Below the pieces are notes generated by a model. That model was not told where the DNA came from. It saw only the letters and a list, made by a program, of their open reading frames with translations, and made no database searches. Below are positions 24,731 through 37,000 of a DNA stretch of 64,000 nucleotides, piece by piece; position 1 is the first letter of the stretch; the number at the start of each line of letters is the position of its first letter. Source of the DNA: Spinacia oleracea (lineage: Eukaryota > Streptophyta > Magnoliopsida > Caryophyllales > Amaranthaceae); contig NC_079491.1 in the NCBI RefSeq assembly GCF_020520425.1, positions 6,931,143 to 6,995,142 on the forward strand, in the 5' to 3' direction. A program made the position numbers and the translations under genes.

Positions 24731-26086
24731 CAGCGCGTCTCCCGTGAGACCAGTCACACCATAAACTTGATGGTGTGACGAGCGAGAAACCAATAGCGTT
24801 AAATTATTGGTTTCTTCTTCGTATCTTTCTTCTTATTCTTCTTCAATGGTTGGCTCTCCTGAACATTATTAATGTTGTTGTTGTCGAAGTTGTCACCATG
24901 TGTAGCAGCAATGTGTTCATCAACAACGGAAGCTTCCATATGCATGATTTCATTTTGGTGATAAGGGTTGCTAATTAAACTAGGAACTCGATCTACTTCC
25001 ATTTCCTGCAGGCATCGAGTATGTACGTACATAAGTAAAAATTAAGAGACAAGGGATATTATACTAACCTTGACATGGATGATGAAGGAACGTATGAGTT
25101 GTTTGATGACAGGGATGATGAAGGAACCCCTAAAACTACAAAAGTAACATATCTAAACAATAAAAGTAACAAGTCTAAACTATAGAAAAAATACCTTGAC
25201 TAAAACTATAAAACTACTTTCCCTAAAACTATAAAAGTAACGGGCTGGAAATTTAAAAGTATCTCCCATAAAACTATGAAAGTAATGCCTAAACTATAAA
25301 AAAACACAAGTCTAAATTATAGAAGTACCTTGACTAAACTTTAAAGGTAACAAGCCTAAACTATAAAAGTAACAAGCCTAAAAATATTAAAATTAAGAGG
25401 CCTAAACTATAAAAGTACTCCCTCTAAAACTATAAAAGTAACATGCTTAAACTATAAAAGTACTCCCTCTATAACTATAAAGTACTCCGTAACGTTTAAA
25501 CTATAAGCATACTTCCCCTAAAAAAAAAAAAAAAGTAACAGATTTAAACTATAGAAGTAACATACCTAAACTAAAAAAGTATCTCCTCTAAAATTATATA
25601 TATAAAAAAGTAACATGTTTAAACTATAGAAGTAACATACCTAAACTAAAAATGTACCTCCCCTAAAACTATTCCGTATAAAAAAAAATAACATGTCAAA
25701 ACTATAGAAGTAACATACATAAACTAAAAAAATACCTCATCTAAAATTATAAAAAAAAGTAACATGTCTAAACTATAGAAGTAATACGTAAACTAAAAAG
25801 GTACATCCCCTAAAACTAATCCGTATAAAAAAAGTAACATGTCTAAACTATAGAAGTAACATACATAAACTAAAAAGGTACCTCCCCTAAAACTACTCCG
25901 TATATAAAAAAAAAGTAACATGTCTAAACTATAGAAGTAACATACCTAAACTAAAAAAAGTACCTCCTCTAAAATTATAAAAAAAAGTAATATGTCTAAA
26001 CTATAGAAATAACATACCTAAATTCACAAGTGTGAACTGGTCTCATCATCAGTTGATGGTGAGGACAGTCTCATATAAGAATTTGG
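24731..26086. mobile_element. Second MULE-like element with hairpin ends
   Basis: The left end contains GAGACCAGTCACACCAT followed by AACTTGATGGTGTGACGAG; the right end, read in reverse complement, contains TGAGACTGTCCTCACCATC followed by AACTGATGATGAGACCAG. The two ends are therefore imperfect inverted repeats, and each folds on itself. The target duplication could not be fixed. The interior holds a small frame (24799-25032, minus, Lys-rich end) and a repeat array. It begins only about 35 bp after the MITE at 24695. Confidence 0.6.
25125..26030. repeat. Array of AAACTATAGAAGTAACAT-type repeats
   Basis: About 900 bp of imperfect repeats alternating between a CTAAACTATAGAAGTAACAT block and a CTAAACTAAAAAAGTACCTCC block, with a combined unit of roughly 70-80 bp on the right side and shorter units on the left. 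The shared core AGTAAC is the same as in the array at 21130-24250, although the flanking words differ. Confidence 0.8.
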
Positions 26087-26397
26087 GATGCTTGACAAGG
26101 TGTCAAGGTTTAGGATGTGTGAGGGACTACATATGATCATAAAAATACCCTTAGATATACGATGCAACCGGTAAATTTTCCGGCAAGGTCAACTTTGACT
26201 TCACATTTGCAAAATTTTGGACAACATATAGGCACGTGTCCACACCGCCAAATTCTCACCCTAAACAACCGACTTAACAAATATCTCATCCCTGCCTACG
26301 GAGTATAAGGTCTATAACCACCCAAAACCCCCAAATATCTCTCCTCCTTCAATCATTTTCAATTAAACAAAACCCTAATTCAAAACAAAAAATAAAA

Positions 26398-29300
26398 ATG
26401 TTGCGTCAAAGCTGTAAGAAGATCCTAGCGCACGCCCAATTGCAACCCCAGTTGCGCGCGACACCTTTGGTGCTGGCGCGCCACTACCATGAGAGGGTGG
26501 TGGATCACTACAACAACCCTAGAAATGTTGGGTCCTTCGATAATAACGACCCAGATGTGGGGACGGGTCTTGTGGGTGCTCCTGCTTGTGGGGATGTTAT
26601 GAAGCTTCAAATTAGGGTTGATGATAAAACTGGCTAGATTGTTGATGCCCCTTTTAAGACTTTTGGTTGCGGTTCTGCTATCGCTTCTTCTTCTGTTGGT
26701 ATGTTTTTTTTATTTTTTTATTTTTATTTTTTTATTCTTCTTTTTTGAATTTGATAATTTGGGTGTTAATTTTTCGATTTTAACTGGCCTGGGTTTGAAT
26801 TTCTTGGGACTTTTGTTTAATTTGCTTGATCAATTCGCGTGCTTAGTTTTTGGTGAAGCTTTATATTCGATTGTTTATGTTCTTGTAACTGCATTAATTT
26901 GATTTCTGCTAGTTATTGGAAAAATTAATTGTAATGAAGTAGCATATTTGAGATTCAACTAGACTTATGGTTGCTTCTTTCATAATTATCTTGGGAGTTA
27001 TATGTAATGGATTGATGTCATTTTCAATTGAGACTCGGCACCTAATTGAAGTTCATAGCCGAGCCTGCAGCTGAATGTGTGAGGTGCTAGGGTTTTTTAA
27101 ATGGAGAAGACAAGTAGAATTTAACCTTTGAAGTCCAAGTAACCCACAGAGGTTAAGATGATCGGTTTCTGTTGGGTGAATTCGTTAGCAGTGTTTGATT
27201 TTCTATCAAGACACATCTGTTTTTTGGGTGATGAATTTTATTTGGTTTAGGTCTTTAGGGGAAACTCGATTCGATAATTGGCCCATCTCTGAATAGCAAA
27301 GCTTTGCATTCTAGACTTCAAAGTCGACAACCTATTATCGCACCTTCTTAAGCTATGTACTTGGGTAAAGATTTTACTTGCAATTCTATGAGAAAAAAGT
27401 TTGATGATGGAGAGTATTCATGCATGAATACTTAGATCATAAATTCATAATTGCAGGTTATAAGATGTTTGGATATTGCAACCTTTTGTTCTTCGTTTGT
27501 TAATGATTACTATGAAACATAGGGTTTGACTAGGCTCTTTTTATCCGTTGGATCTCTGTATCATATTCATTGAGCCAGTTGCTTTCGTTGCCAAGCACAT
27601 AACACAATTTGCTTTGATGCCACTCCCAGATTCTAATGTGGCTTTAAAATTTTAAAGTAATTCTAAGCAGCCTATATAGACCTAGAAGTTTGTCACTCGG
27701 GTTGTTGTTTGTAGCTATGTTGGCTTGTCATTGAAAAAGGGATACATAGCTGTATTAATGGAAGCCTGTGGCGTAATCATTGCTCCTTGCTTGGCATCTC
27801 AGCTAACAGAGGCACTACCACACTATTTTATTGTGTTAGGTCCAGTATCTTCTGGTCATATATGTTACGAGTTGTCAGGGGCAATACATTGAATTTTTTC
27901 AGAAGATTCACTCTCCTGTAGATCAGGCTCTGGTGTGTTGAACTTCACGTGGATAGAAAAGCAAGAAAGTCTTTGTAATAAACTCACTGCTTAGCACAGA
28001 AAACAATAGAGAATGACAGGAATATTTTAGGGAAAATAGAGGAATGGATTGATTGATTTGCTCAAAAAGGACAGCTTACAAAATAAAGGGGTGACTTGAG
28101 GCCACTACTCTCAATAGACAGCTTTAGGCTGTTACTCTCCTAAGGAATAATCACTCACAAAATGCCTGCATAATCTGATTACCCCCTTTCCCTTTTATTT
28201 ACATCCCGTTGGTATTTCTTGTCCTATTCCTCTTTATTCCCTTGCTGACCTGGCAGCACTGCTTGTTTCTCAGAAGCTTCCTGGTGCACCTTCCTATTTT
28301 GTCTTCTTCTGGAATACGTAAACTGCAGAGTTGGCCTGGCCTTCATCTGATTTGGGTTTGTTGCAGTCTTTTAAAGGTCATAATTGATCTTATTGAGAGC
28401 ATTTCTTCTTCTAATGTTGTGTTATCTTGATGATGCTGGTTCTTGTAATTATTAAAGTTAATCTGTGTGCAGAAGTTGTCGTCTATTAGCCTATCTGCTA
28501 TATTGAATGCTGTTGTTTATTTGGAGCTCTATAAATGCATCTGTGTGAAAATTCTTACTGGAATATCGTTTTGTTTCTTTTTCTTCAGCTACTGAGTGGG
28601 TCAAAGGGAGACAAATGGAGGATGTGGTGACAATAAAAAACACGTAAGTTGCTAAACTCCTGGTCTGATATAGTTTTTTCAATTCTCACTTAAGTAATTT
28701 TTATCATGATCGTATGACGACTTATCTTATCTAGAGAATTACGGAGTATTTTCTTATCAAGTTATTGTATTCAGCGAGGCGAAACCCTTCAGTTTAAGTG
28801 TGGCTTTGGGATGAGAGTGGTATATCTGGACCCGGCTGTTTTTTTTCTTCAAATTCTTCTATCACCATATCCAACCAGTACCACAAATCCCTTGTTTATG
28901 TGTTATAACCATTATGACTGTCCTAAATGTTATGGATTAGGTCCTTTGAAGGTTATCGATGGTGAAAGTATAAAAGCATCCATGATTAAGAATTTTCAAT
29001 TTTGGCTAAAGATGTGGCTAACCAAATGTTTCATTAAATCACTTATTCGTTTCCGTCTGAAGTAGTTAGCTAATAGACCACGTTACAATTTAAATGCATG
29101 ATCGGAAAATCCTCTGGCAAGTCCTGTTTACATAGGTGTGTGGTGGTGATATCGCTGTGATGGTATATCACGTAAATTATTGTTTTGTGGTGTTGTAACA
29201 CTCAATCTTGTGGCATATGTATGCTGTATTTCTGCGGAGTCATACCACAGAAGATATTTGATGCTTTTATTTTTATCACATTAACATCTACGTAACTTTG

Positions 29301-29661
29301 CATTGTAGAAGATATCTTTGATGAATCACGGATGATCTTTATTAACCAACTATCTGGTTTATCATAGACTAACCACGACAAGACTAGAGTGTGTGAACTT
29401 ACATGTGGTTGAACAGCTGCCTAATTTCCCAACTGTATTGTATGAGAAATTAGTTTGATATATTATAACCGATTGATGATGGAAATTTGTGTAATGATTT
29501 TCAGGGAAATTGCAAAACATTTGTCACTCCCACCTGTGAAACTACATTGCAGTATGCTTGCTGAGGATGCAATCAAAGCTGCTGTTAAGGACTACGAAGC
29601 AAAGCGTGCAAAGCAAAGTGGTAGCAGCTCTGAGGCTGCATCGACCGAGAAGGCTGTCTGA
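26398..29661 (+). CDS. ISU1: Mitochondrial iron-sulfur cluster assembly scaffold (ISU type), 3 exons, premature stop
   Basis: U-type scaffold on which Fe-S clusters are built in the mitochondrial matrix before transfer by HSC20/HSP70. Exons 26398-26698, 28589-28643 and 29505-29661 join in frame to 171 codons including the stop, close to Arabidopsis ISU1. Visible are a basic mitochondrial presequence, HYHERVVDHYNNPRNVGSFD, the first cluster Cys in GAPACGDVMK, the second in TFGCGSAIASSS, and the chaperone-binding LPPVK with the third Cys in KLHCSMLAEDAI. Codon 80 (26635-26637), which is Lys or Glu in relatives, reads TAG. Everything else is conserved, including all splice sites. The stop would remove two of the three cluster Cys, so this copy is a fresh pseudogene, one allele of a heterozygote, or a sequence error. 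Confidence 0.92.
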
Positions 29662-31043
29662 GGCTTGAAGTGGATTCTTTCATTCATCTCAGAGGTGGAA
29701 GACTGAGATTAGTGATAAGCTACTGTTAGAATATGATCGCCGTTTTGTATAATAAATGTTGTACCAGCATCACTTGGGTATAATTTTGGCAAAGTTGTCT
29801 TGAACTAGGTTTACCTTATATCGATCATTATGTACATTAATTTTGCTATTGTGGATTGTCTTGTCCAAATATACCTTCTTTCAGATGATAATGAAGAAAA
29901 ATACGTTTGGAACTGCATATTTGTTTTATTTGGAGATCTGCACATATGTGATATTTGATTAAACCTGCTGCATGCAAGTTTGCCAAGAACTTGTAAACTG
30001 TTGTTAAGATTGATTTTAAGCAAGATTAAGGAAAAATATTAAGAGTTCTGTTTAGGTTGTAATTGCTACTAGTACTACATTACAAAGAGTGAAAGACTAT
30101 CAGATTTCACCATTTTCTGTCACAATCATTTGTTGTAAAGAGCTAAAAATCGCGCTTACCATGCGTCTTACCTGCTTTTATCAAGTTACCTTTTACATTC
30201 CAAATCGATCTCTCTGTATTCTTCTCTTCCCATACAACCAAACCACCGCCACCACCATAAGAGTAACTCCGGTCACTGCCACAAGAACCTTCGACCAACA
30301 CCAAGCCCCACTCGCACCTTAGGCATGGAACATCAGCACACAACCACAATTCACCCTTTGGCAATTGGTCACCCTTAGTTCCCACAAAATCGCCCCTACA
30401 AGCCAAATTTTGCGACCATCAACTAACTTTTCGGTGTTCGGATGTACGTGCCACCATGGGATGCATACCCGATATTATATACGGAGTACTACTTCAATTA
30501 AAATTTTGAAAAGTGAACGGAAAAGGCAAAGAAAGTGCGCTAGATTACATGATTGAGTATTTGAGTAAGCACTACTGTTTCATATTCTTAGATCGTTCGT
30601 GGAACATCAAAACACACCAATGACTCAATGAGATCTTGGTTTAGCGGCTAAACGAATACCAAACATGACCCTAACAAATTGAAATAAACTTTTTTTATTG
30701 TTATTTTTTTTAAATGATCTGAAAAAACTCATTGACCTCCACAGTCAAAATTGGAGTCTTTCTCAAAAACTCTCATTTACCCCAATTTCCTAATCCGGAA
30801 AAACGAAAAATACAGAGAAATTTACGGATATTCCATGATTAATCATGCGCACATTCATAATCAATACCTAAATCAAAATCAATCTTTTAAACTTTGACCC
30901 AGAAAACAAAATCTTGGGTGTGGTTGAAACAGGACAAAGTTCCCAAGTTTTGACCCCAGAAGAAAAATTATTGGTGGGGGTTAGGAAGGTTGGGGTTGGT
31001 AAGTGAACAAGTTTTGTGGGGAAGTTAAAAAAATCCAGAAATT
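29662..31043. other. Intergenic: ISU 3' UTR and PANK2 upstream region
   Basis: An AATAAA-like signal (ATAATAAATG) at about 29749 suits the end of the ISU transcript. The remainder is AT-rich. At 30140-30480 is a segment of higher GC content with an 87-codon minus-strand frame that I do not recognise. The PANK2 leader must lie towards the right side. Confidence 0.5.
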
Positions 31044-34000
31044 ATGGCTGATTTACTCCAAAACCCAGTTCTTGGAACTGACGATATAAAACCAGAATTG
31101 GAAGGTAGAAGATTGGAGGGTACATCAGCAACACCCAAAACAGAGGAGAGAGAAAAAGAAATGGCTCCTCCGGTTGCCGGAAATTCAATTCACCGGTCAG
31201 GTTCACGGCCGCAACTCGATGTCAGTGGTGCTGCTATTCAGGGCAATTTTGAGGAGAGAGACCCTACCATCTTGCTCCCTAATCAGTCTGATGATATATC
31301 TCATTTGGCTTTGGACATTGGAGGTGAATTCTATTTTCCTCATTTTTGGAGAATATGGTTGAATTTTGATTGATTTTAGGTAGGATTTGATTTTGTGTGC
31401 TAGGATGCCACATTGCTCATTCTTTGTGTGCTAGTTTTGTAGCATTTTAGTAGTCAATGGCTGCTAATTGCTCAAGTTGATTGTGGAGGTCTTCTTATAT
31501 TTTTAATTGTCTTTTGGTGTCCTAATACTGGAAGTCTTTATAGTGCAAGTAGTGCGAAGTTTGGTTGATCCAAAGTTTGATCAGAATATCAGATTATAGA
31601 ACTGAAGTTGTCTGCTTGTCTGTGGATTAGGTTGTTTAGTATGGAAAGGTAAGAGGGATTACTGTATTCGGAAATGGTAATCTTGCAATTCCCTTCCCCA
31701 GAGCACAGATATGTTGTAAGGGCCTTAATTGAGAACTAGATGATTTTTGTACAAATGGCCAAGAGCTTCTGTTAGAGTGCAAATTCGGCAAGAGATTTTG
31801 TATTCATTTCTATTGTTTAGATTACAACAACAACAAAGCCTTAGTCCCAAAATGATAATTGTTTAGATTGGTTGTAAAAAAATTAGTGTTTTTGCTCATT
31901 TTTATCAATTAAATGTCTTTCGATACACAATTGCTTCCCATTTAAATCTGGCACACCTGAAATCTAGAATTGGTTACATAGTTAAATGCATGGTTTATGT
32001 TTATTTGAGGAACATGATCCTCTTTTGGTACATTACAGTGAGCTTGCACTTTCATCACTGCTTTTACAATGATTTGCTTTTGGTTGCAACAACACAAAAG
32101 AGACCTTGGTGCAAGCTTTCTTATGTCAACTTGAACCTGCTCCTTTGCATTCATAGTTTTCATATGTTTTTGATGCTTAATAAAGGATGTGAATCCAGCC
32201 TCAATAAAATGTCACAATTGGTAACTTTTTTTTTTATTGGTCTGCCAGGGTCCCTTATCAAGCTTGTATATTTTTCAAGACATGAGGATAAATCAGCTGA
32301 AGATAAGCGTAAGAGGTCAATGAAGCAGATATTTGGAATTTCTAACGGTAATAGGAGAAGTTATCCTATACTTGGTGGCAGACTTCATTTTGTAAAGTTT
32401 GAGACTGCCAAAATAAATGAGTGTTTGGACTTCATCAAGTCAAAGCAGCTTCACCGTGGAGGTATTTCATTTTATCAAATGTCTCATTACTATAGCAATG
32501 CATGTCTGACTGCTATAAGTCTTAACTGAAGATTTTGTTGGAGCTGTCATAAAATTTCTTCTTAATGCACTTGCAGAAGACTAATTACTATATAAATTTG
32601 TCCCTTATGATGCAGGGATGGTTGCTCGTTGTTGGCCTACTGATGCCTTGTCGAATGAAAATGTTGTAGTCAAGGTACACGTGGTTTTCGATATGTCTTC
32701 ATAATTATTAGAAGAACTAGACTCATGAACTAAGCTAGCAACTCCTTAAGAAGGAAAGACAGACTTTGCCTAGCCTGAAAGAGAGTAACTTCACTGACTT
32801 AATGTCAGAGATATCATTAGAATGGGAAGTGGTTCCAAATTCACACTAACTTATTGAGGACGTTGCACCCGGTTCTCTTGTTTTTTTGAGGGTATAAGGG
32901 GTTGAGTTGTAATTTATTCACAATTAAATCTCAAATATGTTTCTTTAGTCTTTTTTAGACAAATAACAAGATAATTGGACTCTCGACAAGACATATCATG
33001 TGCATATATTTACCACAAATTTAAATTCCTTTGGCTCTTCATTCATTCGTAATAGTCTCATCTTTGATTGCATCTGGTGAAGGCCACAGGAGGTGGAGCA
33101 TACAAATTTACGGATCTGTTTAAAGAAAGACTTGGTGTTAGTCTTGACAAGGAGGATGAAATGGATTGTCTTGTAGCTGGAGCAAATTTTTTAATGAAGG
33201 TGAACATGTTGCTTCTATTTCTGTTCATACTATACTCATACGTCGCCAATAATTTTAATGTAAATCTAATCCAGAATAAATGGGATGATGCAAGGGATGA
33301 TGTTTGTCTTGGCATATTCTAATTAGTTTAAGTAGGTGGCTTACTGAAATGGCCTCTTGTTCTGTATTAGTGTAAACTTTATGGTATTGGGCCAATGGAA
33401 GGACATTGGGTTCATACTTTAGATTGCTTGATTATGTACCAATTGAAGGTATACTCTCTATAAGCATTTTTCTGTGAATTAACATAGCTAGACGTCGTTA
33501 ATGACAAGAAAATAAAGGAAGAAGAAGAGGATTTGATTAATAAACTGAAATTACAGCAAAATGTAAGATGTTCAAGCTTTCAAGAGGCTTGATTGAGTTG
33601 ATTCTCTCCCAATTAACACTCTAAATGCCAATTAAAACTCTCACCAATCTTCAATATGATTTCCCTCTCCCTGATTACCACTATATATAGTGCTTATCAG
33701 TTAATTGCGCATTTGCGTAGACAACTTGTTGAAGTAGAGGGGTAGGAACAAAACTAAGAAAAGGAAAGCATTCACATGGTTTTATGTAAATTTTGTGTGA
33801 TGGTGGCCAAAACAATAGCTGAAGATGCTCAAACAGAATAGCCTTGTTTTTAAAAATTTAAAAATTTAAAATTGAATCCATTAAACATGACTACAGGAGT
33901 AAGACACCAATCACACCAATCACACCATGATATACAGAATACAATACATAGCTAGTAGTCTCAATATCTCATGTAGTTTAAAGTGTAATTTTGTAGTTTC

Positions 34001-37000
34001 ATATTTTTACATAATAAACTATTGACTTAGATTTATAATTTGTTGTGCGAAGAGTGCGTTATGACCCGTGGCCGCCTGCCCGTTGTGGGCTAGAGAGTTG
34101 CATACTTTAGTAAGTTTAGTTCCTGTTTATTCGAATAAAGAAAGGGCCACTTGGCGTGCACGTGGAAGGCCAATAGTCCATGTTAGGTGCATGATATCTC
34201 CTTTATATGTGTAAAATTAGATTCTGACTTTGGTTTTAGTTTTATGAAGCCGGTGCTTTTCATATCGAGATAGTTTTATTAAAATAGCTGTGAGCTTGTC
34301 ATTATTCAGAACCTTAAAGTTTTCCTTTGTTTTTCCTCTTATTATATAAGCCATAATATTGAAATGAGTTGTGTCTTTCATGTTAATGAACGTGGCCTAA
34401 ATTGAGATGCCCAAATATTCAAAATGAGTTATGTGAAGTCTATTTATGGTGTAAGAATGTAAGATGAAACTACATAAATGCTGATTTTCCGTAAGCTTAA
34501 GACTCTATAGTTGTCTGTTTTAAACATGGTTCTTTCAAGATTCAAGGTAAATGCTCATAGTGCCTTTTGGTTTTCTGTGTAGACAATTCGTCATGAGGCC
34601 TTCACGCATATGGAGGGCCAGAAAGAGTTTGTGCAGATAGATCAAAATGAATTGTACCCTTACCTTCTTGTAAACGTTGGATCTGGTGTTAGTATGATAA
34701 AGGTAAAGCCACTTTACACCTCCCTCTCCCACATTAATCATATATTGGGTTAAGATACAGACTAAACTCAAATTATAAAGTCAATGTCTCACAACTATAG
34801 ATATGCTCTGACCTGGATTTGATGTAGGTGGATGGTGAAGGGAAGTTTGAACGTGTAAGTGGTACAAATGTTGGAGGTGGTACATACTGGGGTTTAGGGA
34901 AGCTGTTGACCAAGTGCAAGACGTAATATTCGGTGTATTCATAAGTCACTTCTTAAGTTTCTTCTCTTCTTCTGAGAATTCATCTAACCTTTCAAAATTT
35001 ACTTCTTACTGCAGTTTCGATGAGCTTCTGGAGTTGAGTCAACGCGGAGATAATAGAACCATAGACATGCTTGTTGGAGATATTTATGGTGGTATGGATT
35101 ATTCCAAGGTACTATTACATGTTAAATATCACATCATTCTAGTATTTGTACTTACACACAGTTGTAGTTACAGTTAACACTAATTATATTACTTCTAATC
35201 TCCGCAGATTGGTCTATCTGCGTCAACCATTGCTTCTAGTTTTGGCAAGACCATTTCTGAAAATAAGGAGCTTGAAGACTATAGACCTGAAGATATTTCT
35301 CTTTCACTCTTGCGAATGATTTCATATAATATTGGGCAGGTAAGTTGGCGAGGAGATTGAATATATGGAAGTGTCTCCAGAGTCCATAACTTAGAATGAT
35401 GTGATGGCAAGAAAGTAATTACTCAGGATTTTCCTTTTCTCATAAATCAATGAAGGAACGGTTAAATTGTGGCACTTAGGAGGTGAACTGTCTAAGGGTA
35501 ATTAGCATATATCTTTACCAAATATCTGATTAGACGTGGTATTCTTCGCTTTAATTATGGCGTTAGTTTTCATTCTTTTCCACCTTAGGCAATATATGGT
35601 GTCCTGAAATTGCTCTTGGAGCTTGCTTGACTATGATTCTGGTGCATAATCTTCTAATGTTGGTGAACGAACTCCATCAGTTAGAATCTATTACATTATA
35701 CTAAAACAGACACATGTCATTTCCTAGTGCAAAATTTTCCCGCCAAAAAACCCTTTCCTAAAAAACATATCTATTTTCTTTATTATTTTACTTTCTCTCA
35801 TTTTGTATAAATTGCTACGTATGGAAATAAAAATAAGATTATAGAATATTACAGTATTAGACGATTTTGTTAATATTTTAGTCAAATCGACATATCAATT
35901 ATAGAAAATATATTTACTCAATATTTTTGTCAAAGTAACATTATTAAGCATGTCAAATATTGTGGTCAAATTATCATATTCAACATATAAAAATATAATA
36001 CGTAGTAGGGAGAAAATTTCATATTAGATGATTAAATGAGCACGTTCAAGATTTATTAATTATTCATTAGCTTTAAGGGATAAATATTTCGGTTAAATAT
36101 TTTATAAAAAAGATGGTCAATAATAATTATCGAATATCCGTGCGTGCACGGGACCTAATCTAGTCTATAATAATTTTGACACCCACTTCATTGGACGTCA
36201 ATCATGGAACTTTGGAGTTCGGCTCCAACTTTAGACAGCTACATACTGTAGATATGCTGAATTTTTGCTTTCCGTAGTAGGCCAGTAACTGAATATTTGT
36301 ATAATTGCCACGTGTTGTAATTTTCAGATAGCTTACTTGAACGCTCTTCGCTTCGGCCTCAAACGCATATTCTTTGGAGGGTTTTTCATCAGAGGCCATG
36401 CATACACAATGGATACTATCTCCTTTGCTGTTCAGTTCTGGTGAGGAAGTTAATAATGCTTTATTAGTTCAGATTTCAGAGTGAGAGCAGCCTACATAGG
36501 CCATGTTTTCTTGCCTAGCCCAAGGCAGGATCCTCGCGAGAGGCATGAGAATGATGTTTCATCTTTCATATATGGTATGGTCATTTCGTTTATTGTTCTA
36601 TGTGATCTCATCTAGGTCAAAAGGTGATGCAAAAGCGATGTTCTTGAGGCACGAAGGATTCCTTGGAGCTTTGGGTGCATTTATGAGTTATGAAAAACAC
36701 GGTCTTGATGATGTGATGGTTCATCAGCTGGTGGAACGGTTTCCAATGGGTGCACCATATGTTGGGGGAAAGATTCATGGCCCACCTTTGGGAGATCTAA
36801 ATGAAAAGGTAAATTTACAGTAAACATTTGCAGTGAACAATTAGGCAACTACAATGTTTATAAATGAGAAATCTGTGGAGTTCTCCATGTGTTGTACTAG
36901 TGCCTACCAACTCCTCATGTCAAATCATGTAAGCCAATAACATATTAACATCTTACGCTTGGTCACGCCAACCCCCTCCCCTGCGCTGAAGCAGTCGCAG

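Noticed and set aside
24775-25032. Host genes on either strand at 24.8-25.0 kb
   Set aside because: Both frames lie inside the second MULE-like element and show no known domain.
26618-26902. 94-codon hydrophobic frame over the ISU exon 1 / intron 1 boundary
   Set aside because: Wrong frame for ISU, with its Phe/Leu richness coming from the T-rich start of the intron.
27930-28340. Possible LTR fragment in ISU intron 1
   Set aside because: The wording recalls plant LTR leaders, but no matching ends or target duplication could be found.
31990-32529. 179-codon frame as a separate gene
   Set aside because: Its second half is PANK2 exon 2 and its first half is intron 1 read through.
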